Shown here piece by piece: positions 1 through 5,142 of a stretch of DNA of 5,667 bases; position 1 is the first letter of the stretch; the number at the start of each line of letters is the position of its first letter. The notes under the pieces are model-generated. The model was not told the DNA's origin, did not search any database, and saw only the letters and a program-made list of their open reading frames with translations. The DNA lies in assembly GCF_030651615.1 (NCBI RefSeq), contig NZ_JAUSCG010000204.1, positions 1-5,667 on the forward strand. The letters are read 5' to 3'. The position numbers and the translations under genes are program-made. This DNA is from Methanocalculus sp. (GTDB lineage: Archaea > Halobacteriota > Methanomicrobia > Methanomicrobiales > Methanocorpusculaceae).

Positions 1-900
1 GGTAAATCTTTGACAAAAGGCCTTGGAGCAGGAGGTTTTCCTGACGTTGGAAGGCGCGCAGCCGAGATGGCGAGGCCGACACTCGAGAGCCTCCTTGAAT
101 CTGCAGATCTTGTCTTTGTCACAGCAGGAATGGGTGGGGGAACCGGAACAGGGTCAGCTCCGGTCGTTGCACAGATTGCAAAAGAGCAGGGTGCAATCGT
201 CGTGGCCATGGTGAGCTACCCGTTCCAGGTCGAGAAGGCGCGCATGCTCAAGGCAGAAGAAGGGCTTGAAGCGATTCGAAACGCTGCAGATTCGGTGATC
301 GTCCTTGACAACAACCGACTCAAAAACTTTGTTCCGAACCTCCCGCTCGGTCAGGCATTCTCAGTGATGGATCAGCTCATCTCTGAAACAGTAAAAGGTA
401 TCAGTGAAACTATCACCGAACCCTCACTCATTAACATCGATTATGCAGATGTCCGGGCAACGATGAGCAAAGGAGGCCTTGCCGTGATGCTTGTGGGTGA
501 GAGCAAACAGCAGAACAAAGCAGAGAGTGTCGTCCGGGAATGTCTCGACCACCCACTCCTTGATATCGACTATCGCGGAGCTACCGGATGCCTGATTCAC
601 ATCACCGGCGGTAATGATCTCACTCTGCATGACGCTGAAGAGATTGCGAGCCAGCTCACATACGAACTGGATCCACATGCAGATGTGATCTGGGGTGCGC
701 GCGTCAGGAATGATTATGAAGGCAAAGTACGTGTGATGGCAATCATGACGGGTGTTCAGAGCCCACAGATACTCGGAGGACGCCCAAGCCTCGGAGTACA
801 GTCAACCGGCAACAAAAGCCGGGAAATGGCACCATCACAGGGCCTTCGACGAGGAGTTGCGGACTCCCGGTCAGGAAGTCTTCTTGATTGGGTGATGTAA
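1..900 (+). CDS. ftsZ: Cell division protein FtsZ, FtsZ2 type (5' end missing)
   Basis: Tubulin-like GTPase that polymerises into the mid-cell division ring. The reading frame is open from base 1, so the TTG at 10 is an internal codon; 299 residues remain and roughly 70-100 N-terminal residues, including the first nucleotide-binding loops, lie outside the window. Visible landmarks are GKSLTKGLGAGG at the start, the tubulin signature GGGTGTGSAP (133-162), DNNRL with VPNLPL, and the T7 catalytic loop NIDYAD (433-450), which completes the GTPase site of the next subunit. The GMGGGTGTG and DNNRL versions match, from memory, archaeal FtsZ2 rather than FtsZ1, which tends to have GLGGGTGTG and NDRL. 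After VIWGARV and the TGVQS motif comes a polar, glycine/serine/arginine-rich linker and a short hydrophobic end, SLLDWVM, probably the partner-binding tail. In Haloferax, FtsZ2 drives constriction and is linked to SepF. The family is certain; the FtsZ2 subtype is likely. Confidence 0.96.
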   Translation, partial: GKSLTKGLGAGGFPDVGRRAAEMARPTLESLLESADLVFVTAGMGGGTGTGSAPVVAQIAKEQGAIVVAMVSYPFQVEKARMLKAEEGLEAIRNAADSVIVLDNNRLKNFVPNLPLGQAFSVMDQLISETVKGISETITEPSLINIDYADVRATMSKGGLAVMLVGESKQQNKAESVVRECLDHPLLDIDYRGATGCLIHITGGNDLTLHDAEEIASQLTYELDPHADVIWGARVRNDYEGKVRVMAIMTGVQSPQILGGRPSLGVQSTGNKSREMAPSQGLRRGVADSRSGSLLDWVM

Positions 901-910
901 CATAAAACAC

Positions 911-921
911 CTTTTTCTTTA
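911..921 (+). terminator. T-rich terminator after ftsZ
   Basis: A T5-C-T3 run starts 11 bases after the ftsZ stop codon, with no stable hairpin in front of it. Archaeal RNA polymerase can stop on such U-tracts alone. A new TATA-like box follows about 75 bases later, which supports a transcription boundary here. Confidence 0.45.
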
Positions 922-992
922 TGATAAACGATTAATAGTGATGAACTGCCCTGCATTTTGGGTGCACGATACATTTAATAACGACCTCAACC

Positions 993-1003
993 TTTACTTA
1001 TAG
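993..1003 (+). promoter_or_regulatory. TATA-like box upstream of small ORF and coiled-coil gene
   Basis: The sequence TTTACTTATAG is a reasonable archaeal TATA box. A start about 25 bases downstream would fall near 1022-1028 and give a leader of about 65-70 bases before the Shine-Dalgarno at 1078. A second AT-rich candidate, CATTTAATAA, lies at 972-981. No clear operator is visible. The 901-1091 interval holds nothing else that I can name. Confidence 0.35.
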
Positions 1004-1077
1004 AAAGTCGTATCACTACCTCTGGCTAAGGCACCATATTCCGCCACCAGAAGTCTGCGAAACTGGCTTTTCGTATC

Positions 1078-1083
1078 GGAGGT
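1078..1083 (+). promoter_or_regulatory. Strong Shine-Dalgarno of the 45-codon ORF
   Basis: GGAGGT lies eight bases before the ATG at 1092, which is a near-ideal ribosome binding site. It is the best such site in the window and is the main reason to take the short downstream ORF seriously, because DUF373 and the tautomerase seem to use no such site. Confidence 0.5.
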
Positions 1084-1091
1084 TGAACAGG

Positions 1092-1229
1092 ATGATCCAC
1101 ACACAACGGCACTCAGGCGAGTTGTTGTCTGTTTTTTCTCAGATGAGACCTTTTTCAAAGGAAGATCTGTATGAATTTTGTGTTAATGAACTCTCCTGCC
1201 AACCCAGAGGTAAACGTATCGACATTTGA
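1092..1229 (+). CDS. Possible small protein (45 aa), unknown family
   Basis: I do not recognise this product. The ATG follows GGAGGT at an eight-base spacing. The 45-residue product has a polar N-terminal half and a helix-like acidic/hydrophobic segment, FSKEDLYEFCVNEL (residues 22-35), with two cysteines, and ends in a basic stretch, RGKRIDI. It has no signal peptide or membrane segment. Its TGA (1227-1229) overlaps the GAGG (1228-1231) that serves the coiled-coil gene 12 bases downstream, so the two are probably co-transcribed and translationally coupled. Another frame is also open over 1004-1177 without an ordinary start codon and reads plausibly as protein (for example SLRNWLFVSEVEQDDPHTT). 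The region could therefore be the remains of a longer gene with a frameshift, or simply a leader. Confidence 0.4.
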   Translation: MIHTQRHSGELLSVFSQMRPFSKEDLYEFCVNELSCQPRGKRIDI

Positions 1230-1241
1230 GGATTGTTGAGC

Positions 1242-2102
1242 ATGTTGAATGATCTCGTTGATAAGAGGAAGACTATTCTCGCTGAATCTGAACAGCACAA
1301 GAACCGAAGAAATGAACTCAATGCCCTTGCGAGCAAGTGTGCCCGCGAGCGAAATGAGTTGAACAATCAGACCCGCCAATATGTCGAAGAAGCACAGAAA
1401 CATAAGGAGCTTCGTGACGGCAGCAACAAGGATGTATCCGATCTGAAAGATCAGCGAAATGTCCTGAATGAGAAGGCGAATGTACTTTTTGAAGAGCTGG
1501 AAGAGTACAAAAAAGAGCATGGCACTATCAAAAAGGGCCAGGTCAAAGATATCCAGCGTCAGATTGAATTTCTCGAGTTTAAACAGCAGACCGAAGCAAT
1601 GAGTGCCGACAAGGAACGGGAACTCGTTGAGAAGATCAAACAGATGAAAGGCCAGGTTCGCGAACAGGAAGCAGAACTTGAGCAGAATAAAGAGATCCGG
1701 ACCAAACTTCAGGAGGCACGCGATCTCAGGAAAGAGGCATCTGACCTTCATATCAAGGTGACCGAGAGTGCAGAACTTGCACAGACGCACCATGACCTGA
1801 TGGTAGACTGTTACCGGAAAGCAGACAAATCACGGGAAGAAGCGGACGCAAAACACCGTGCATTCGTCGAAGCCCAGGAAGCAGCAGATGCTGAACACAA
1901 GTCCTTCATCGAATGTCAGAAAGAGCTGCGTGACTATGATAAAGTTATCAGCGGCATGCGGACAAAGACCAAGAAGGTAAAAACCGTCAAAGAGAATAAG
2001 ACTGTCAGAATGGAAGCAGAGAAGATCTTCAACTCATTCAAGAGCGGTGAAAAACTCACCACAGACGATCTGCTCCTCCTTCAGAGATCAAAACTCATCT
2101 AA
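1242..2102 (+). CDS. Archaeal coiled-coil protein, COG1340-like, function unknown
   Basis: A 286-residue, highly charged protein predicted to be coiled coil over nearly its whole length. It is rich in E, K, Q, R and A with hydrophobic heptad positions, has few aromatics or prolines, and lacks membrane segments or a signal peptide, so it should be cytoplasmic. The last 25 residues, from KIFNSFKSGEKLTTDDLLLL to the end, form a short non-coil cap of a kind I recall at the C-terminus of archaeal COG1340 proteins. Relatives are often mislabelled phosphoserine phosphatase, but no HAD motif (DxDxT) is present. I chose the ATG at 1242, which has GAGG ten bases upstream; TTG codons at 1233 and 1236 are in frame but sit too close to that site. 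It lies just after the 45-codon ORF and near ftsZ2. A scaffold role is possible but is inference only. Confidence 0.85.
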   Translation: MLNDLVDKRKTILAESEQHKNRRNELNALASKCARERNELNNQTRQYVEEAQKHKELRDGSNKDVSDLKDQRNVLNEKANVLFEELEEYKKEHGTIKKGQVKDIQRQIEFLEFKQQTEAMSADKERELVEKIKQMKGQVREQEAELEQNKEIRTKLQEARDLRKEASDLHIKVTESAELAQTHHDLMVDCYRKADKSREEADAKHRAFVEAQEAADAEHKSFIECQKELRDYDKVISGMRTKTKKVKTVKENKTVRMEAEKIFNSFKSGEKLTTDDLLLLQRSKLI

Positions 2103-2110
2103 TTTTTTTC
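2103..2110 (+). terminator. T7 tract terminator after the coiled-coil gene
   Basis: Seven consecutive T residues begin directly after the TAA stop, followed by further T-rich sequence (CTGCTACATTG, then TCTTTTCTGT). No hairpin precedes them. This is typical of intrinsic archaeal termination on U-tracts. Confidence 0.5.
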
Positions 2111-2206
2111 TGCTACATTGCATCATTCACTTTCGTCTTACATCACTCCGTCTTTTCTGTAGTATCACGATGGAGATAATGGATTTTGCAGTTATCTGTC
2201 GAAATA

Positions 2207-2219
2207 ACATTATTATCCT
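2207..2219 (+). promoter_or_regulatory. TATA-like box of the DUF373 gene, leaderless spacing
   Basis: The AT-rich run ACATTATTATCCT is centred about 27 bases before the ATG at 2241, which places the expected transcription start on or next to the start codon. No Shine-Dalgarno sequence precedes that ATG, which fits a leaderless message. Confidence 0.4.
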
Positions 2220-2240
2220 AATACGTTCATCTAATCTGTA

Positions 2241-3365
2241 ATGGAGAAGAGGAGGACGCTTGTACTGAGCGTCGACCGTGACGATGATATCGGTTATAAG
2301 GCAGGGATAGAAAGCCCCGTCATCGGAAGAGAAGCATGCCTTAATGCAGCAACGAGACTGGGACTTGCCGATCCTGAAGATTCAGACGTTAATGCTATCT
2401 TTCAGGCTTTAAAAACCTACGACGAACTCATTGCCCGGGGAGAGGACGTCATTATCGCAGTCATTGGCGGAAACCATATGAATATGCTCGAGGGTGACCG
2501 GAGAATTGCAGACTCCCTCACTCAGATCATTACCCAGACCGAAGCTAATTCATGCATTTTAGTCTCAGATGGAGCTGAAGACGACTTTATTCTCCCGATT
2601 GTCCAGTCAAGAATTCCCGTTGAGAGCATCCGGCGCGTAATTGTCACCCAGATGCCCAATCTTGAGGGGACATACTATATCCTGAAGAAGTTTCTTGATG
2701 ATCCGAAGATCGCACGAGTGGTGCTGATTCCGGTAGGTCTTGCCATGCTGCTCTATTCTGCTGCATACCTCATTGGAAGGCCGGACATGGCGACTTTCAT
2801 CGTTGTAGGAGCCGTTGGAACCTACCTTCTCTTCAAAGGGTTTGGAGTGGATGAGTTCTTTGGGTACATCATATTAAGTCTGCAAAACTCATTTCAGAAA
2901 GGGAGTTTCAGTTTCGTTGCATATATTTCAACGGTTTTGATCTGGATCGTCGGGATTATTATGGGTTTGACAAGCCTCCTTGTCTATTACCCCCTCTCTG
3001 AAGAGGCAGGAGTATTACTCTTTATTGCTGCTTTCATCTTCGGATCAGTCTGGTGGTTTGTTGGAGGAGGGCTTGTTGCCATGGCCGGAAAGATCATCGA
3101 CTGTATATTAAACGATCCACACACTCTTGGAAGAGTCGTGATCATCCCTTTCTTCATCGGAGCTATCGGAACGATAATCTATGGTGCAAGCAGTTATCTC
3201 CTCTCCATCAGTAATGTTCCGGACTTTCCAATCTCACCAGATGGAGGCGTTCGCGCAATCATCATCTATACGGTGGTTGGACTAACCTGTGCATTAATTG
3301 GCATCTATATCCAGTCTGCCACAATTACCTGGGTTAAAGAGGGAAAGCAGAGCAAAAAATGGTGA
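2241..3365 (+). CDS. DUF373 (COG2237) family membrane protein
   Basis: A 374-residue archaeal protein of unknown biochemical function. The N-terminal half (about residues 1-155) is a soluble alpha/beta domain starting with strand TLVLSVDRDDDIG, a run of aspartates typical of the family. It continues with KAGIESPVIGREA and LADPEDSDVNAIFQAL, also family hallmarks, and a central VIGGN strand-turn. The C-terminal half holds about six hydrophobic segments, near residues 158-178, 183-203, 224-250, 256-285, 298-321 and 337-362, then a short basic tail, KEGKQSKKW. It is therefore a membrane protein with a cytoplasmic or surface sensor/enzyme-like head. The ATG at 2241 is supported because the usual N-terminal motif begins within a few residues of it. 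It is probably transcribed alone, since it has its own TATA-like box and T-rich flanks. The aspartate cluster suggests metal or nucleotide binding, but that is inference. Confidence 0.92.
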   Translation: MEKRRTLVLSVDRDDDIGYKAGIESPVIGREACLNAATRLGLADPEDSDVNAIFQALKTYDELIARGEDVIIAVIGGNHMNMLEGDRRIADSLTQIITQTEANSCILVSDGAEDDFILPIVQSRIPVESIRRVIVTQMPNLEGTYYILKKFLDDPKIARVVLIPVGLAMLLYSAAYLIGRPDMATFIVVGAVGTYLLFKGFGVDEFFGYIILSLQNSFQKGSFSFVAYISTVLIWIVGIIMGLTSLLVYYPLSEEAGVLLFIAAFIFGSVWWFVGGGLVAMAGKIIDCILNDPHTLGRVVIIPFFIGAIGTIIYGASSYLLSISNVPDFPISPDGGVRAIIIYTVVGLTCALIGIYIQSATITWVKEGKQSKKW

Positions 3366-3378
3366 GGGAGATCTATTA

Positions 3379-3390
3379 CCCCCTTTTCTT
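3379..3390 (+). terminator. Possible T-rich terminator after the DUF373 gene
   Basis: C5-T4-C-TT lies 14 bases after the stop. The same segment can form a weak bulged stem with AGAAGGG at 3402-3408 (CCCTT to AAGGG, plus CT to AG), but no T-run follows that stem. The T-tract itself is the more plausible signal. Confidence 0.3.
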
Positions 3391-3427
3391 ATGAGTTTAT
3401 CAGAAGGGATCATTACAAATAAAAACG

Positions 3428-3436
3428 CATTTATCA
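3428..3436 (+). promoter_or_regulatory. TATA-like box of the tautomerase gene, leaderless spacing
   Basis: CATTTATC is centred about 26 bases upstream of the ATG at 3458, so transcription should begin at or beside the start codon. The bases between (CCTTTTTCATATAC) contain no Shine-Dalgarno. Confidence 0.4.
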
Positions 3437-3457
3437 CTACCTGCCTTTTTCATATAC

Positions 3458-3649
3458 ATGCCCATTATAACCATACAGATGGCAGAAGGTCGATCAACTG
3501 AACAGAAGCGGACTGTTGCCAGGGATATCACAAAGACCGTCGCCAACACATTCGGTGTTGACCCTGCTGCAATTATTGTCCTGTATCAGGAGCTGCCACA
3601 CGAAAATATTGCAAAGAACGGAGAACTCCTCTCGAATGAAAAGAGATAA
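3458..3649 (+). CDS. 4-oxalocrotonate tautomerase-family protein
   Basis: A 63-codon gene for a member of the tautomerase superfamily, small enzymes that form hexamers and use the amino group of an N-terminal proline as the base. The product begins MPIITIQMAEGRSTEQK, so removal of Met exposes Pro1; Arg11 and the EGRSxEQK turn are conserved. Aligned without gaps to Pseudomonas 4-OT (numbering from Pro1), Arg39 is replaced by Ile and Phe50 by Ile, while the C-terminal NGELLS resembles GGELAS. The true substrate is thus unlikely to be 2-hydroxymuconate, and no aromatic degradation genes are nearby. Archaeal relatives are common and mostly uncharacterised. The protein is presumably cytoplasmic. 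It seems to be a single-gene unit with its own TATA-like box, convergent with the recombinase gene. Confidence 0.88.
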   Translation: MPIITIQMAEGRSTEQKRTVARDITKTVANTFGVDPAAIIVLYQELPHENIAKNGELLSNEKR

Positions 3650-3688
3650 AGAATCTATAAAAAGTTAAATCCTGATGAAAGTGAGTCG

Positions 3689-3714
3689 AAAAGAAGATCC
3701 ACAATCCTCTTTTT
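3689..3714. terminator. Bidirectional hairpin terminator between convergent genes
   Basis: Bases 3689-3698 pair with 3704-3713 (nine pairs and one A-C mismatch, loop CCACA). The stem begins AAAAGA and ends CTTTTT, so each strand shows a T-run at its 3' side. It sits 39 bases after the tautomerase stop and directly abuts the recombinase stop, and can serve both. Confidence 0.5.
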
Positions 3715-4581
3715 CTACCTCCCCGATAAAGGGAAATGCTCCTGATAGACCTGCCGCCTCTCCTCAATATCCGTATGCAGGTATACTTCAGTCGTCTTAA
3801 TCGACGAGTGACCAAGATTCTCCTGAACCACCCTGAGATTTCTTGAACGCCTGTAGAGCTCACTTGCATAGCTATGCCGGATCTTGTGCGGAGTTATTCC
3901 GGAAGGGGCATACTTCTGAAAGATATGCTGGACAGTCCGCGGAGAGAGGGGAGCACCGTGATGGCCGGTAAAGACCGGACCTTCGGTTCTGCCTCCGGTG
4001 TATGAGCGAATCGAATCTAATGTCTCTGGATCGATGAAGACGGTTCGTATCTTTCCTCCCTTACCTCTGATTCGGATCGTCTCTTCAGAAAAATCGATAT
4101 GCTCGATAAGAATCCCGCAGAGCTCGGAGACCCGGACACCGGTTGCATAGATTGTCCGGACGAGGAGAAGGTCACGTGGATCCTCGATCCGGTTTAAGAG
4201 TGAGATGACATCGGCATGTTTCAGATAGAGGAGTTCACGATCCTTGATCTTTGGCCGATCAACACCCAGAACCGGATTCGTCTCGATAATATGCTGGCCG
4301 ACCAGAAATGTAAAGAATGAGCTGAGTGTGGAGAGGTACCGGTTCATTGTAGTTGCTGATATCCCACGTTTAGCAGAAGCCTGTGCCAGAAAATCAGTGA
4401 TCTCATATCCATCCGTATCAACCACCGGATCATCACTCCCCTGTAGTCCGGCACAATAGACAGAGAAGTCCTCAAGCACCCGTCGATATGTATCGATCGT
4501 CTTCTCCGAGTAGTTACGCATCGTCAGGTGGTTCATGTACCTGAGAATCCAGAGTGAGAAGAACCGTTTGTGGGGAGCCAT
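3715..4581 (-). CDS. xerA: Tyrosine recombinase, XerA/XerC/XerD type
   Basis: A 288-residue site-specific recombinase of the phage-integrase superfamily. The N-terminal SAM-like DNA-binding domain (about residues 9-105) includes YSEKTIDTYRRVLEDF and the helix around NRYLSTLSSFFTFLVG. The catalytic domain (about 115-288) carries every active residue: Arg150 in TGVRVSEL, Lys174 in RGKGGKIR, His232 and Arg235 in PHKIRHSYASEL, His258 in LGHSS, and nucleophile Tyr267 in TTEVYLHT. Length and the absence of extra domains fit the housekeeping archaeal XerA that resolves chromosome dimers at dif rather than a large phage integrase. An integron- or element-linked Xer is a weaker alternative, given the mobile-element relic 190 bases upstream. 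The ATG at 4581 has no Shine-Dalgarno; Met16 and Met21 are alternatives but would cut into the first helix. Convergent with the tautomerase gene. Confidence 0.93.
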   Translation of the reverse strand: MAPHKRFFSLWILRYMNHLTMRNYSEKTIDTYRRVLEDFSVYCAGLQGSDDPVVDTDGYEITDFLAQASAKRGISATTMNRYLSTLSSFFTFLVGQHIIETNPVLGVDRPKIKDRELLYLKHADVISLLNRIEDPRDLLLVRTIYATGVRVSELCGILIEHIDFSEETIRIRGKGGKIRTVFIDPETLDSIRSYTGGRTEGPVFTGHHGAPLSPRTVQHIFQKYAPSGITPHKIRHSYASELYRRSRNLRVVQENLGHSSIKTTEVYLHTDIEERRQVYQEHFPLSGR

Positions 4582-4621
4582 CAGAGTAGAGTAGTATCTT
4601 CATGCATTTGAATATTGCGCA

Positions 4622-4630
4622 GAATATATG
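4622..4630 (-). promoter_or_regulatory. TATA-like box for the recombinase gene
   Basis: On the minus strand this reads CATATATTC. A start about 23-27 bases downstream would lie near 4599-4603, leaving a leader of about 20 bases before the ATG at 4581. It overlaps an inverted repeat (ATATT at 4612-4616, AATAT at 4623-4627, six-base spacer GCGCAG) that could be an operator or a recombination site. Confidence 0.35.
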
Positions 4631-4767
4631 GTTGGGAAAACGCCAGATTGTGAAGAATCGGAATTGATCTCCTGAAGAGTCAAAATGAGATGATAATAGG
4701 TATATTTTCTCACAGACATTATATAGCATCATATGGTTTATGAGAGGGATTTTTTCAGATAGAACGA

Positions 4768-4840
4768 GTGAACCACCCCACCCTTACGGGTGGAGCTTCC
4801 TGCGAGTGCGCTGTATCGTGAAGATACACACCAGTTTTTT
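4768..4840 (-). mobile_element. Orphan IS200/IS605-type right end / omegaRNA 3' scaffold relic
   Basis: Read on the minus strand, this segment starts with an A-tract and a hairpin (TGTATC/GATACA, 4812-4817 with 4823-4828, five-base loop). It continues through CGCAGGAAGC and a second hairpin (CCACCC/GGGTGG, 4778-4783 with 4788-4793, loop TTAC on plus), and ends GGTGGTTCAC at 4768. From memory, this order, with CAGGAAGC before a GC-rich hairpin and a final TTCAC, matches the 3' end of tnpB-bearing IS605/IS1341 elements in archaea and cyanobacteria, where it is also the scaffold of the TnpB guide RNA. The guide segment would then be 4767 down to about 4748. No TnpB coding sequence (no zinc-finger CxxC or DED-type motif) is seen within the following 800 bases, so it is a relic or a non-autonomous copy. 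No left end was found. Confidence 0.5.
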
Positions 4841-5120
4841 GCCAGATCACCAACAAACTGTTGATAGCCAGCCCACATGGCATTTTATAAATCAGAGAGA
4901 TCAAGGCAGAGATCAGATAACATTCAACAGAAGATGAGAGAGAATCGACCTCAATCAGACACGGCAGCAACCAAACTGGATCGATAAAGAGATGAAGAGA
5001 GAGGCGAAGGAGAACTCAGGTACTGTACATGGATAAGCATTATGCCAGATCAAGCAGCGAAACCAAAGAAGCAGGAGATGTAAAAGAAAGGCCACAATAG
5101 TGCCGAGAACAGCCAGATCA
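4841..5120. repeat. Nine-base motif GCCAGATCA, three direct copies
   Basis: Exact copies occur at 4841-4849, 5044-5052 and 5112-5120, flanked by differing bases (CAC, AGC, TTT). Spacings are 203 and 68 bases, so this is not a CRISPR or tandem array. A protein-binding site or residual element sequence is possible; the local base bias lowers the significance. Confidence 0.35.
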
Positions 5121-5142
5121 TTTTAATTTTTATAATAATCCC
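5121..5142 (-). promoter_or_regulatory. AT-rich possible minus-strand promoter
   Basis: On the minus strand the run reads GATTATTATAAAAATTAAAA. It contains a TATA-like core and would start transcription near 5105-5115, reading through the T-rich minus strand towards the omegaRNA-like relic at 4768. The same run is also AT-rich on the plus strand, so direction is uncertain. Confidence 0.2.

Noticed and set aside
901..1091. tRNA or other structured RNA gene between ftsZ and the small ORF
   Set aside because: No cloverleaf arms, CCA end or stable long stem could be found; only a four-base stem around 1046-1066.
1233..1241. TTG codons at 1233 and 1236 as start of the coiled-coil gene
   Set aside because: They lie one and four bases from the GAGG ribosome site, too close for normal initiation; the ATG at 1242 has a proper spacing.
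1155..1793. 212-codon minus-strand ORF opposite the coiled-coil gene
   Set aside because: It is the antisense of a Glu/Lys-rich coding frame, which yields a Phe/Leu-rich pseudo-membrane protein. The sense frame has clear family features and a ribosome site.
1011..3442. Shared 11-mer TATCACTACCT at 1011-1021 and 3432-3442, both near TATA-like boxes
   Set aside because: A few 11-base matches are expected by chance in a window of this size, and its position relative to the TATA box differs between the two sites.
4740..4970. Two overlapping ORFs of 65 and 71 codons on opposite strands across the IS-like hairpins
   Set aside because: Both read through the structured mobile-element end, have no ribosome site, and give products with no recognisable family. 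The minus one ends in residues commonly produced when the IS605 end is translated by chance.
4841..5120. CRISPR array
   Set aside because: The repeated unit is only nine bases and the spacings are irregular (203 and 68 bases).
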